Assembly: GCF_900102005.1 (NCBI RefSeq)
Contig: NZ_LT627736.1
Coordinates: forward strand, 62,001 to 126,000
Source of the DNA: Microbacterium sp. LKL04
GTDB lineage: Bacteria; Actinomycetota; Actinomycetes; Actinomycetales; Microbacteriaceae
Length of the DNA: 64,000 nt
Reading direction: 5' to 3'
In this document: positions 15,637 to 24,800 of the stretch, piece after piece
Numbering within the stretch: the stretch's first letter is position 1
Layout of the letters: each line of letters opens with the position of its first letter
Notes under the pieces: model-generated
What the model was told of the DNA's origin: nothing
What the model saw: only the letters and a program-made list of their open reading frames with translations
Databases searched by the model: none
Made by a program: the position numbers and the translations under genes

Positions 15637-17703
15637 TCAGCTCCGGTACACCTGCACGACGGACGGCCGCGGCGCGTTCGGGATGTCGCCGCGTCGCGTC
15701 GAACCGTAGTCGGGGAACAGCGACGTCGGCGCCGCGACGGTGCCGTTCTCGCCGGGATGCTGCACCGCGACGAACACGAGCTTCTCGCGCGCGTGGATCA
15801 CGGGCCCGCACGTCTCAGCCTCGCGGGGGACGGCGAGGAACTGCTGCACGCGTCCGCGCTCCCGACCGGTGAGCGGGACCCGGAACAGGCCGTCGTTGAA
15901 CCCGATGGTGCTGGGGGCGCCATCGGTCGAGATCCAGAGGTTGCCGTCCTCGTCGAACGCGAGGTTGTCGGGGCACGAGATCGGCGACACCTTGTCCTTG
16001 GGATAACCCGCGAAGTAGGTGCTCGGGTCGGACGGGTTGCCGCACTGCAGCAGGATGCTCCAGCCGAAGGAGGTTCCCGCCTGCCCGCGGCGCTCGGTCA
16101 TCTCGAGCACGTGGCCGAACCGGTTGCCCGTGCGTGGGTTAGCCTCATCCACCATCGAGGTCTTGCCACGGTCGGAGTTGTTGGTGAGGGCGACGTAGAT
16201 CTTGCCGGTGCGCAGGCTCGGCTGCACGTCCTCGGGGCGGTCCATCTTCGTCGCACCCATCTTGTCGGCGGCGAGGCGCGTGTAGACGAGGACCTCTTCG
16301 GTCGTCATGCCCGGGACGACGCTCCGGCCGTGGCGGGTGAGCGCGATCCACTCGCCGGATCCGTCGAAGGCGCCGTCGGCGGGCAGCTTCCCTGAGCCGT
16401 CGATCTGCGAGGCGGGGGAGTCGCCGCGGAAGCGTGCGACGTACAGGTCGCCCTCCGAGAGCAGCGTCATGTTCTTCTTGCGAGACGAGCTGATGCGGTT
16501 CTTCGAGACGAACTTGTAGAGGTAGTCGTTGCGCTCGTCGTCACCCATGTAGGCGACGACGCGACGGTCCTCGGCGACGATGACGTTCGCACCCTCGTGC
16601 TTGAAGCGGCCCATCGCGGTGTGCTTCTTCGGCGTCGAGGTGGGGTCCTCGGGGTCGATCTCGACGATGTAGCCGAAGCGGTTGGGCTCGTTGACGTATC
16701 CCGGGTCGAAGGAGTTGAACCGGGGGTCGTACGCCTCCCACCCGGTCGAGGTCGTCCGCGAGGCGCTCGCCTGGTAGCGCTTCTGCCCGGCGGTGTCGGC
16801 GGCCCACGCGAAGTAGCCGTTGAAGTTCTCCTCACCCGAGAGGATCGTGCCCCACGGCGTGGTGCCGCCCGCGCAGTTGCCTAGCGTTCCCTTGACCCAT
16901 CGGCCCTCGGGGTCTGCGGCCGTCTTCACGAGGTCCGATCCTGCGGCGGGTCCGGTCAGCTCGAACACCGTCTCGACGGTGATCCGTCGGTTGCGTCGCC
17001 CGTCGACCACGTAGCGCCACGGAGCGCCGCGCCGGCGTCGCTTGATCTCGACGACCGACATGCCCTGGGCGGCCTTGTAGACCTCGCCGCGGCGGCGGAG
17101 CTCGGCGGCATCCGTCGACGGCGGGAACATGATGTTCGGGTTCACGTACTCGTGGTTGTTGACGAGCACGCCCGTCTTGCCGCTGCGGTCGGCGAGGATG
17201 TCGAGGTAGTCGCAGTTGTACCCGAACTGCCGCTCCTGCGCGGCACGGCTCTGCGCCTCGAGCGAAAACCTCGGCGCGTCCGAGAACAGCGGGTCGCCCC
17301 AGCGGATGATCGGGGACCACGTGTAGCCCTTGGGAACCGTGAGCGCGTCGACGGATGCCGGGACGGGAGCGATCGGCTGGAACGGCAGGCTGTGGTGATT
17401 CCAGCCCCAGTGGGACTCGACCGCCCCGCCCGTCGTGGCGGCGGATGCGGCCTGGGGGGTGAGGATGCCGACCGCGTCCGTCGCGACCACGACGGCGCCC
17501 GCGGCCGCGGCGCCGATGAGCATGCGGCGCGAGAGAGCGAGCTCGGCGATGCTGCGGAACGTCGGGTTGTCCGACCCGTTGCATTCGGGGCCGAGGCACG
17601 CGTTCGCGCACTTGAACTGGCAGGTCACGGCGGAGCGCTTTCCGACGGCGTGAGCCGCGAGGGGAAGCGTCGTGCGGGTGGTGGGGGGTTCCACAGTGGT
17701 CAC
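15637..17703 (-). CDS. PhoX-family alkaline phosphatase / DUF839 protein
   Basis: The gene encodes 688 residues from GTG 17703, with GAGAGGA as ribosome site. It has a Cys cluster near the N terminus (CQFKCANACLGPEC) and a Tat-type signal, SRRMLIGAAAAGAVVVATDA. The long beta-propeller follows with the family's landmarks: WGDPLF, FGYNCDYLDIL, NHEYVNPNIMF, NCAGGTTPWGTILSGEENFNGYF, HKHE-like GRFKHEGANVIV, and RPEDVQPS. PhoX uses iron and calcium to release phosphate from esters and is exported folded by Tat. Whether this divergent actinobacterial branch is a phosphatase is inferred. It is convergent with the XRE gene. Confidence 0.85.
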   Translation of the reverse strand: MTTVEPPTTRTTLPLAAHAVGKRSAVTCQFKCANACLGPECNGSDNPTFRSIAELALSRRMLIGAAAAGAVVVATDAVGILTPQAASAATTGGAVESHWGWNHHSLPFQPIAPVPASVDALTVPKGYTWSPIIRWGDPLFSDAPRFSLEAQSRAAQERQFGYNCDYLDILADRSGKTGVLVNNHEYVNPNIMFPPSTDAAELRRRGEVYKAAQGMSVVEIKRRRRGAPWRYVVDGRRNRRITVETVFELTGPAAGSDLVKTAADPEGRWVKGTLGNCAGGTTPWGTILSGEENFNGYFAWAADTAGQKRYQASASRTTSTGWEAYDPRFNSFDPGYVNEPNRFGYIVEIDPEDPTSTPKKHTAMGRFKHEGANVIVAEDRRVVAYMGDDERNDYLYKFVSKNRISSSRKKNMTLLSEGDLYVARFRGDSPASQIDGSGKLPADGAFDGSGEWIALTRHGRSVVPGMTTEEVLVYTRLAADKMGATKMDRPEDVQPSLRTGKIYVALTNNSDRGKTSMVDEANPRTGNRFGHVLEMTERRGQAGTSFGWSILLQCGNPSDPSTYFAGYPKDKVSPISCPDNLAFDEDGNLWISTDGAPSTIGFNDGLFRVPLTGRERGRVQQFLAVPREAETCGPVIHAREKLVFVAVQHPGENGTVAAPTSLFPDYGSTRRGDIPNAPRPSVVQVYRS

Positions 17704-17811
17704 AGGGGGGTCCTCTCGTGCAGATCGGTTCCAGGATCCGTCGGCGTTCCTGCGACGGGGTGAATCACCGGTGAACAGCGCGTGACGGTCCTCGGGTACC
17801 ACGATGAGGGC

Positions 17812-18858
17812 GTGCCCCGCTCATTCCGAACCCTTTCGAAGCTCCGCCCCGGCGACCGCGTCGCCGTGCTCTCGCCGTCGTTCGCGGCGCCCGGCTTCGC
17901 CCCCGCGGTGCACGAGCAGGCGCTCCGCCGCATCCGCGACGAACTCGGGCTCGAGCCGGTCGAGTATCCGACGACGCGGATGCTGGGGGCCGACCCGCGC
18001 GCCCGCGCCACCGACGTCGAGGCGGCGCTCGCGGCATCCGACGTCCGTGCCGTCTTCGCGAGCATCGGCGGCGACGACCAGATCACCGTCGTGCCGCACG
18101 TCGACCTCGCGGGCGCGCTCGCCGACCCGAAGCCCTTCGTCGGGTACAGCGACAACACGCACCTGCTGAACGCGCTGTGGCAGTCGGGCGTCCCTGGCTT
18201 CTACGGCGGGTCGACGCAGGTGCACATCGGCGCGGGGCCGGGGGTCGACGGCATCCATCTGCAGTCGCTGCGCGCCGCGCTGTTCGACGGCGGCGAGCTC
18301 GAGCTGACCGAACCGGGCGAGTCCGAGGACACCGGTGTGGACTGGCTCGACCCGCGGGCGCTGACTTCGTTCGGCGACCGGATCCCGACCGAGCCGTGGT
18401 CGTGGTCCGGACCGGCGCGGGTCGTGGAAGGTCGCACGTGGGGCGGGTGCCTCGACGTGCTCGACGAGATCGCCCTGGCGGGGCGGATGCCGGAGCTCGA
18501 GGACCTCCGCGGCGGCATCCTCCTGCTGGAGACGAGTGAGGAACTGCCCTCGCCCCGCCTCGTCGCGCGCTGGGTCCGCGCACTGGGCGAGCGCGGCGTG
18601 CTCGGCGTCGTCGCGGGCGTCGTCGTCGCGCGGCCGCCGGTCAGCACATTCGGCGACGAACCGGATGCCGAGACCCGGCGCGCGCGCCGCGAGGCGCAGC
18701 GCGAGGTGGTCACCGGGCTCGTCGCCCGCTACAACCCCGACGTCGTCGTCTGCGTCGGCGTGCCCTTCGGGCACACGCGTCCGCAGTGGATCGTGCCGTA
18801 CGGCGGGACGATGCGTCTCGACGGCGTCGAGCGGCGCGTGTTCGCCTCGTACGACTGA
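17812..18858 (+). CDS. S66 family peptidase (LD-carboxypeptidase / MccF-like)
   Basis: The gene encodes 348 residues from GTG 17812; a GTG at 17782 would add ten. The S66 order is clear: LRPGDRVAVLSPSF at the start, then FASIGGDDQITVV, FVGYSDNTHLLNALW (nucleophile Ser in GYSDNT), GGSTQVH, WGGCLDVLDEI with GILLLETSE (Glu), and late GVPFGHTRPQWIVPYGG (His). Family members either trim murein tetrapeptides or cleave nucleotide-peptide antibiotics such as microcin C. The GGDD and GGS-type insert favours the MccF side. It is divergent from phoX by about 110 nt and is probably cytosolic. Confidence 0.85.
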   Translation: MPRSFRTLSKLRPGDRVAVLSPSFAAPGFAPAVHEQALRRIRDELGLEPVEYPTTRMLGADPRARATDVEAALAASDVRAVFASIGGDDQITVVPHVDLAGALADPKPFVGYSDNTHLLNALWQSGVPGFYGGSTQVHIGAGPGVDGIHLQSLRAALFDGGELELTEPGESEDTGVDWLDPRALTSFGDRIPTEPWSWSGPARVVEGRTWGGCLDVLDEIALAGRMPELEDLRGGILLLETSEELPSPRLVARWVRALGERGVLGVVAGVVVARPPVSTFGDEPDAETRRARREAQREVVTGLVARYNPDVVVCVGVPFGHTRPQWIVPYGGTMRLDGVERRVFASYD

Positions 18859-18868
18859 CCGGGCGGGC

Positions 18869-19951
18869 TCAGCCGGAGGCGACCGGGAACAGGCCCGCGA
18901 CCCCCACCGCGTAGAACACGAGGACCGTCAGCGAATCGACGCCCATCCCCAGTACCCGCCGCGGAGGACGGAAGATGAGCCCGACCACGTAGACCAGGGT
19001 CAGCAGGGCGGCGAGGGCGGTGAGGTAGATGTCCGTCGCGCCCGCGCGCGGCAGGACGGCCTGCCCAGAGATGACGGTCGCGCCGAGGAAGAGCACCGGG
19101 AGGAACGCGTTGCCGCCGAAGATGTCGCTCATCGCGAGGTTGTCGTCGCCCTGCCGGATCGCCTGCAGGCCCGTGGAGATCTCGGGGAGCGAGGTCGCGA
19201 GGGCGAGGAACGTGGCGCCGAACAGGACGCCCGAGAGCCCGATGTCCTCTGCGATGGCGTCGCCGGCGCGCTCGAGGACGACACCGGCGCCGAGCGTCGC
19301 CGCGGCGGCGACCAGGAAGATTGTGACGACCAGCCATGTAGGCCGGCTCTTGTGGGGGTGCTGCGGCTTCGAGCGGCGGTGTCCGGGGGTGTGCGGCGAC
19401 GCGTTGTCGACGGTTCCGCTGCCGCTCCAGGGCAGGTGGCGACCGGCGCGCCGCACGAGCAGCAGACCCGCGATCCAGAGCGCGGTGATGAGGACGACGT
19501 CCGGCGTGAGGCGCAGGGCGACGAGTCCTTCCGGCAGCTGGCTGCCGGCCACGACGGCCGCGAGCACGGCCACCACGACGAGCCCTTCGAGGACCAGCAC
19601 GAGGGATGCCGCGCGGTAGGTCAACGGCTTCACCCCGCGGCCCCGGCGGCCGAACGCGTCGAGCACGACGAGGACGACGGTCTGCAGTGCGATGCCACCG
19701 AGGATGTTGCCGACCGCCACCCCGAGGTTGCCCGCCGCAGCGGCGCTGACCGTGATGGCGATCTCGGGCAGGTTCGTCGCGACGGCGAGGATGATCAGCC
19801 CGCCGAAGGCGCTGCCGATGTGCCAGCGCGCGTCGAGCACGTCGGTGGTCTTCGAGAGTTGGATGCCGGCGACCCAGACGACGGCGGCGGCTGCGACGAA
19901 GACGACGACGACCAGCCAGAACGGGAGCGAGTTCACCGCACCACTGCACAC
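18869..19951 (-). CDS. CaCA-family calcium/sodium:cation antiporter
   Basis: The gene encodes 360 residues with two inverted halves of about five membrane segments. Each half carries the ion-binding alpha repeat: GLIILAVATNLPEIAITVS with VAVGNILGGIALQT, and GATFLALATSLPEISTG with NLAMSDIFGGNAFLPVL. Each has the essential Glu. A His/Arg-rich cytoplasmic linker (about 190-215) separates the halves. It exports calcium or another cation using a sodium or proton gradient. The start is GTG 19951, or GTG 19936, which removes five residues; neither has a clear ribosome site. Confidence 0.85.
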   Translation of the reverse strand: MCSGAVNSLPFWLVVVVFVAAAAVVWVAGIQLSKTTDVLDARWHIGSAFGGLIILAVATNLPEIAITVSAAAAGNLGVAVGNILGGIALQTVVLVVLDAFGRRGRGVKPLTYRAASLVLVLEGLVVVAVLAAVVAGSQLPEGLVALRLTPDVVLITALWIAGLLLVRRAGRHLPWSGSGTVDNASPHTPGHRRSKPQHPHKSRPTWLVVTIFLVAAAATLGAGVVLERAGDAIAEDIGLSGVLFGATFLALATSLPEISTGLQAIRQGDDNLAMSDIFGGNAFLPVLFLGATVISGQAVLPRAGATDIYLTALAALLTLVYVVGLIFRPPRRVLGMGVDSLTVLVFYAVGVAGLFPVASG

Positions 19952-20000
19952 CCGGAGGCGGCCGTCTGCCTAGCGGTTGACGGCGCCGGCAGAGCGTCTC

Positions 20001-20513
20001 CTACGAGGACGGGTCGACGACCAGCGCGTACTCGGTACCCGACCGCGTGCGTTCGACGAGGTCGTGGTCGACGAGGTGCCGCCGGAGGGCGGCGACGTCG
20101 TCGGTGAGGGCTTCGAGCCGCTCGTTGATCCCGCGTTCGTCCAGGACCTCGCCGGGGACGAGGATGCGGGCGGCGAGGAGCGTCAGCAGTTCGCGGCGTT
20201 CGTCCGGATTCGACGGGTACCCGATCACACGTCCCTCGCGCGAGAGGTAGCGGGCGACACCCGTCGGCCTCACCGCGGCGGGTGCGGAAGCGAGGACGCG
20301 GGCGAACGCTTCGCCGTCCGCCCGCAGGTCGTCCGTGACCAGTCCGGCGCGCCGCATCGTCTCGACCACGTGGCGCCGCCGCGACGGCGACAGGCCGCCG
20401 AGAGCGTCGTCGGCACGGGCGCCGAGCGTCAGCCGGGCGAACGCTTCGCGGACGCGGTCGTTCGCGAGCGCGGCCACGAGCGGACGCCACTGGTCATCGC
20501 CCGATCGGTCCAT
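20001..20513 (-). CDS. DUF2087 domain protein
   Basis: The gene encodes 170 residues. The C-terminal half (about 90-165) fits DUF2087: GRVIGYPSNPDERRELLTLLAARI, VLDERGINERL, DVAALRRHLVDHDLVERTRSGTEYAL. This is a winged-helix-like domain often seen in ArsR-like regulators. The N-terminal half (RPLVAALANDRVREAFARLTLGA, LSPSRRRHVVETMRRAGLV) looks like an unstructured-metal-site HTH. A transcriptional role is likely but unproven. It ends 10 nt from the next gene and is co-directional with the GNAT gene upstream. Confidence 0.75.
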   Translation of the reverse strand: MDRSGDDQWRPLVAALANDRVREAFARLTLGARADDALGGLSPSRRRHVVETMRRAGLVTDDLRADGEAFARVLASAPAAVRPTGVARYLSREGRVIGYPSNPDERRELLTLLAARILVPGEVLDERGINERLEALTDDVAALRRHLVDHDLVERTRSGTEYALVVDPSS

Positions 20514-20522
20514 GCCAGCACG

Positions 20523-21134
20523 CTATCGCGCGGCGGGCAGCCTCAGCATCGCGACCGGCCGCGCCCCCGGCACGCCCTCGATCGGGCTGAGCTCCTCGAA
20601 CCCGAGGCGTCGGTAGAGGCGACGGTTGTCGGGAGTGGAGGATTCGAGGTACGCGGTCTGTCGGGTGGTGTCGAGGGTGTCGAGCTGCGCCGACAGCAGC
20701 GCCCTGCCCACACCTCTGCCCCGCGCCGCGGCGCTCACCCCGATCTCGGCGAGGTACCAGTGCGGGGCGCGCGGACGGTGGCGCGCGAGGCGCGAGAGCA
20801 GGGACAGGGCCCGCGGCATCCCGAGCCAGCCGAGCGCCCGCGCGAAGCGGGGGAGCTCCGACGCCTGGCGTGCGAGCGCCCCCCGCTCGGCGTGCGGCCC
20901 CTCCCACGCGGCGACGCCGAGGATCGTGCCGTCCGCATCGCGCGCGAGATCGACCGTGCCCGTCGCGTACGGCCCACTGGCGAGCAGGCCGTGGAACAGA
21001 TCGGTGAGCCGTTCGTGCCGACGCCGCGTGCCCGGCACGACAGCCGCCATGACGGGGTCCTGCGCGAACGCTTCGGCGAGGATCGTGGCGGCGGGAGCGA
21101 GGTCGGTGGAGCGGGCGGGGGTCACGCTGATCAT
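20523..21134 (-). CDS. GNAT-family N-acetyltransferase
   Basis: The gene encodes 203 residues. The acetyl-CoA loop is visible as YLAEIGVSAAARGRGVGRALL (Q/RxxGxG/A type). The C-terminal substrate side reads AYLESSTPDNRRLYRRLGFEEL, typical of the fungal-type GNATs that act on drugs or small amines. A GAGGAG ribosome site precedes ATG 21134. It is divergent from a TetR gene by about 75 nt, which may regulate it. Substrate unknown. Confidence 0.85.
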   Translation of the reverse strand: MISVTPARSTDLAPAATILAEAFAQDPVMAAVVPGTRRRHERLTDLFHGLLASGPYATGTVDLARDADGTILGVAAWEGPHAERGALARQASELPRFARALGWLGMPRALSLLSRLARHRPRAPHWYLAEIGVSAAARGRGVGRALLSAQLDTLDTTRQTAYLESSTPDNRRLYRRLGFEELSPIEGVPGARPVAMLRLPAAR

Positions 21135-21208
21135 GAGATCTCCTCAATTGGTCCGGGTGGATAAAACTAGTATGGATGCCACCACGCGCCGCACGCTCGG
21201 AGATCACT

Positions 21209-21823
21209 GTGAACGACCCGTCACCTCGCCGGACCTATCTCGACGTCGACGATCGCCGACGCCAGCTGCTAGACGCCGCGGTCGAGGTGATGGTGCACGA
21301 CGGGGTCGCCGCGCTGTCGCTCCGCAGCGTCGCGCAGCGAGCGGGCGTAGCCCACCGCGTCGTGAGCTACGCCTTCGGGTCGAAGGCCGATCTCGTGACC
21401 GCCCTGCTCGAGCGGGAGTCCGGGCTGCTGACGCGCCGGCTGTGGGCCGAGCCGCTCGCACCGCTCCCCCTCGGCGATGCCGTCGCTGCGGCGCTCCACA
21501 CCTTCGTCGCCGAGCTGCGGCGCGAGCGCGTACGTCACGAACGCCTCGCCGAGCTCACCGCGATGGCCCGCTCATCCGAGGCGCTCGCCGGTGCCGCACG
21601 GGCCGAGACCGAGGCAGTCCGCGGGGAGATCGAGCGGCTCGTCGAGGCGTGGATCGCGTCCCGCGACGGTGTGCTGACCGCGCCGACGGCGACGCTCGTG
21701 GCCGTCGTGCATGCGGCGGCCGAGGGACTCGCCGCGTGGTGGCTCGCGACCGGAGACGACGACCACGTCGACGATGTCATCCGGGTGTTCGCCGCGGGGC
21801 TCGCCGCATTCGAACGCGCGTAG
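21209..21823 (+). CDS. TetR-family transcriptional regulator
   Basis: The gene encodes 204 residues from GTG 21209, chosen for its GGAG ribosome site 6 nt upstream; an ATG at 21176 lacks one. The helix-turn-helix is RRQLLDAAVEVMVHDGVAALSLRSVAQRAGVAHRVVSYAFGSKADL. The C-terminal helical domain binds an unknown ligand. Next, in the same direction, is an acyl-CoA ligase 67 nt downstream, so it may control fatty-acid activation; it is also divergent from the GNAT gene. Confidence 0.83.
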   Translation: MNDPSPRRTYLDVDDRRRQLLDAAVEVMVHDGVAALSLRSVAQRAGVAHRVVSYAFGSKADLVTALLERESGLLTRRLWAEPLAPLPLGDAVAAALHTFVAELRRERVRHERLAELTAMARSSEALAGAARAETEAVRGEIERLVEAWIASRDGVLTAPTATLVAVVHAAAEGLAAWWLATGDDDHVDDVIRVFAAGLAAFERA

Positions 21824-21890
21824 CGGACGCACAGCAGACCCATCGAGAAACCGCCCTACGCTGGCGGGACACCGAGGAGGACACACGACG

Positions 21891-23600
21891 ATGACTTCGA
21901 CACCGCCGGCATCCGATCTGCAGGAACGCCCCTGGCTGGCCGCTTACGCGCCCGGCGTCCCCGCAGACATCGACCCCGTCGACGAGACGCTCGTCGACCT
22001 GCTCGACCACTCGGTCGCGCGCTACGGGTCAAAGGTCGCGACCGAGTTCTTCGGCGCCGAAACCACCTACGCCGAACTCGGCGAGCAGGTCTCGCGCGCG
22101 GCGAACGCCCTGCGCAAGCTCGGCGTCAGCGCCGGCGACCGCGTCGCGCTCGTCCTCCCGAACTGCCCGCAGCACATCGTCGCGTTCTACGCCGCGCTGC
22201 GCATCGGCGCGATCGTCGTCGAGCACAACCCGACCTATACGGCCCGTGAGCTGCGGCACCAGTTCGAGGTGCACGAGGCCGTCGTCGCGATCGTCTGGGA
22301 CAAGATCGCCGACATGGTCGCCGAGTTCCCGAGCGACATCGCGCCCGCCGCGATCGTCGCCGTCGACATGACCGACGCCCTGCCCTGGGCATCGCGCACC
22401 GCCCTGCGCCTGCCCGTCCCCGCCCTCCGCGAGCGACGCGAGGCGCTGACCTCGAAGCCGACCGCGCGTGGGATCATCCGGTGGTCGCAGTTCACGAACG
22501 CCCGCCGGCTGCCCCGCAAGTACGCGCGGCCCGTCCTCGACGACACCGCGCTCCTGCAGCTCACGAGCGGGACGACCGGGATGCCGAAGGCCGCCGTCCT
22601 CTCGCACCGGAACCTCCGCTCGAACGCGGAGCAGGGGCGCGCGTGGGTGCCGGGGCTGACCGAGGGCGAAGAGACGTTCTACGCCGTCCTCCCGATGTTC
22701 CACGCCTACGGGCTGACCCTCTGCCTCACCTTCGCGGTGTCGATCGGGGCACGGATCGTGCTGTTCCCCAAGTTCGACGTCGACCTCGTCGTGGGCGCGT
22801 TGAAGAAGTCGCCGCCGACGTTCCTGCCGGGTGTTCCGCCGATCTACGACGCGCTGTCGCGGGCCAGCACCCGCAAGGGCGTCGACCTCTCGACGATCCG
22901 CTTCGCGATCTCGGGTGCCATGAGCCTCCCGGTCCCCACCGTCACCCGGTGGGAGGAGGTCACGGGCGGGCTGCTCGTCGAGGGCTACGGCATGACCGAG
23001 ACCTCGCCGGTCGCCCTCGGCAACCCGATCGGCCCGACGCGCCGCCCGGGCACCGTCGGCGTGCCGTTCCCCAGCACGGACATCCGGGTGGTCGACCCCG
23101 ACGACCCGAACGTCGACCGTCCCGCCGGTGAGGCGGGCGAGCTCCTCATCCGCGGGCCGCAGGTGTTCCAGGGCTACTGGCGCCGCCCCGAGGAGACCGC
23201 CGCGGTCCTCCTCGACGGCGGATGGCTGCGCACCGGCGACATCGTCACCGTCTCGGAGGATGGCTTCGTCACCGTCGTCGACCGCGTCAAGGAGCTCATC
23301 ATCACGGGCGGGTTCAACGTCAGCCCGAGCGAGGTCGAGCAGGTTCTGACGCTGCACCCCGACGTCGAGTCCGCCGCGGTCGTGGGCGTCCCACGGGCCA
23401 CCGGCGGCGAGGACGTGGTCGCGGCTGTCGTCATGAAGCCGGGGACGGCGTTCGAGGCATCCGCCCTCAAGGACTTCGCCCGCTCGCACCTCGCCGCCTA
23501 CAAGGTGCCCCGCAAGGTCGTGCAACTCGACGATCTGCCGCGCTCGCAGATCGGCAAGGTGCTGCGCCGACAGGTGCGGGAGCAGCTGACCGCGCGCTGA
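21891..23600 (+). CDS. Long-chain fatty-acid--CoA ligase
   Basis: The gene encodes 569 residues of the adenylate-forming family. The AMP-binding motif is LLQLTSGTTGMPKAAVLSH, the next signature is EGYGMTETSPVALGNPIG, and the hinge and lysine regions are GGWLRTGDIVTVSEDGFVTV and DRVKELIITGGFNVSPSEVE, with a terminal Lys in RSQIGKVLRR. It activates fatty acids to acyl-AMP and then acyl-CoA in the cytosol or at the membrane. ATG 21891 follows a GAGGAGG site. It is probably co-regulated with the TetR gene upstream. Confidence 0.9.
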   Translation: MTSTPPASDLQERPWLAAYAPGVPADIDPVDETLVDLLDHSVARYGSKVATEFFGAETTYAELGEQVSRAANALRKLGVSAGDRVALVLPNCPQHIVAFYAALRIGAIVVEHNPTYTARELRHQFEVHEAVVAIVWDKIADMVAEFPSDIAPAAIVAVDMTDALPWASRTALRLPVPALRERREALTSKPTARGIIRWSQFTNARRLPRKYARPVLDDTALLQLTSGTTGMPKAAVLSHRNLRSNAEQGRAWVPGLTEGEETFYAVLPMFHAYGLTLCLTFAVSIGARIVLFPKFDVDLVVGALKKSPPTFLPGVPPIYDALSRASTRKGVDLSTIRFAISGAMSLPVPTVTRWEEVTGGLLVEGYGMTETSPVALGNPIGPTRRPGTVGVPFPSTDIRVVDPDDPNVDRPAGEAGELLIRGPQVFQGYWRRPEETAAVLLDGGWLRTGDIVTVSEDGFVTVVDRVKELIITGGFNVSPSEVEQVLTLHPDVESAAVVGVPRATGGEDVVAAVVMKPGTAFEASALKDFARSHLAAYKVPRKVVQLDDLPRSQIGKVLRRQVREQLTAR

Positions 23601-23676
23601 TCTGTCAAGGGTCGTCGCGCCGGGCGGTGTCGACTGGCAGGGTGGATGCCGCACCCCACCCCGTCGAAGGAGACTC

Positions 23677-24561
23677 ATGTCGCAGCGCACACTCGGACCG
23701 TTCACCGTCTCGGCCATCGGACTCGGCGCGATGCCGGTGTCGATGAACGGCAACGGTCTGCCCTCGCACGACGACGCCGTCGCGACGGTGCGCGCGGCGC
23801 TCGACGCGGGCGTGACGCTCATCGACACCGCCGACATCTACGCCCCCAGCTGGGACGAGATGGGCCACAACGAGCGGATCGTCGCCGACGCACTCGCCGG
23901 CTGGGACGGCGACCGGTCATCGATCGTCGTCGCCACGAAGGGCGGCATCACCCGGACGGCCGAGAAGGACTTCGGCCGCGACGGATCGCTCGAGTACCTC
24001 CGCAGCGCCGTCCAGAAGTCGCTCGCCAACCTGCAGGTCGACGTCATCGACCTGTACCAGTACCACCGCCCCGACCGCTGGATGGTCTACGGCGAGGTCA
24101 TGCAGAACCTCAAGACGCTGCAGGACGAGGGACTCGTCCGCACGGTCGGCATCTCGAACGCCAGCGTCGAGGAGATCCAGATCGCACAGGAGGTCCTCGG
24201 TGAGGGCAACCTGACGAGCGTGCAGAACGAGTTCTCCCCGCGGCATCCCGGCAGCTACGGCGAACTCCGGTACTGCGTCGAGAACGGCATCGCCTTCCTG
24301 CCGTGGAGCCCGCTCGGCGGCATCGGCGGCGCCGGCTCGATCGGCGAGCGGTTCAGCGCGTTCGCCGAGATCGGCCAGGCGCACGGCGTCAGCCCGCAGC
24401 AGGTCGTCCTGGCTTGGGAGCTGTCGCTCGGCGAGACCGTGATCCCCATCCCCGGGGCGAGCCGCCCGGCATCCATCACCGACTCGTTCCAGGCCCGGAA
24501 CCTCGAGCTCTCGGCCGACGAGCTCGCTCGCTGCTCGGCCGCCGTCGGCATCGAGGTCTGA
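23677..24561 (+). CDS. Aldo/keto reductase
   Basis: The gene encodes 294 residues with a TIM-barrel aldo/keto reductase pattern. The tetrad is Asp50 (DAGVTLIDTADIY), Tyr55, Lys88 (VVATKGG) and His130 (DLYQYHRPD). The NADPH site near the C terminus reads VIPIPGASRPASITDSFQARNLELS. It resembles the plant-type/YajO-like AKRs that reduce aldehydes. GAAGGAGA precedes ATG 23677. Its substrate cannot be read from sequence. Two inverted-repeat elements follow. Confidence 0.9.
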   Translation: MSQRTLGPFTVSAIGLGAMPVSMNGNGLPSHDDAVATVRAALDAGVTLIDTADIYAPSWDEMGHNERIVADALAGWDGDRSSIVVATKGGITRTAEKDFGRDGSLEYLRSAVQKSLANLQVDVIDLYQYHRPDRWMVYGEVMQNLKTLQDEGLVRTVGISNASVEEIQIAQEVLGEGNLTSVQNEFSPRHPGSYGELRYCVENGIAFLPWSPLGGIGGAGSIGERFSAFAEIGQAHGVSPQQVVLAWELSLGETVIPIPGASRPASITDSFQARNLELSADELARCSAAVGIEV

Positions 24562-24573
24562 GGGTCGGCCGCT

Positions 24574-24648
24574 GTGCCGAGTGCAGGTTCGGTGCGCACC
24601 GAGCGGCCCATACGGGTCTGATGCGGCGTTCTGACCTGCACTCGGCAC
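24574..24648. repeat. Intergenic inverted repeat, copy 1
   Basis: A 15-bp arm GTGCCGAGTGCAGGT (24574-24588) pairs perfectly with 24634-24648. Inside lies a separate 14-bp perfect palindrome (24589-24602). It starts 13 nt after the aldo/keto reductase stop. Confidence 0.85.
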
Positions 24649-24727
24649 GTTCAGGCTTCGTCGCCGGCTGTTGCGCCATCGGCGCCGAGGCCTCGGGTCC
24701 GCTCGACCTTGGCGCCTGGTTGCTGCG

Positions 24728-24797
24728 CCGAATGCAGGTTCAGCGCGCGCAGCGGTAGCCGTAGCGGCCCGAAGCTGCGGGTGAACCTGCACTCGGC
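24728..24797. repeat. Intergenic inverted repeat, copy 2
   Basis: A 16-nt arm (24728-24743) pairs with 24782-24797, with one mismatch. The arms share the GCCGA(G/A)TGCAGGT core of copy 1, giving four copies of the core in 224 nt. It ends 3 nt from the recQ stop codon, so it may terminate recQ. Confidence 0.85.
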
Positions 24798-24800
24798 ACG

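Noticed and set aside
18536..20107. Long plus-strand frame opposite the cation antiporter
   Set aside because: It mirrors the hydrophobic antiporter in antisense, giving Asp/Glu/Arg/Gln-rich low-complexity sequence.
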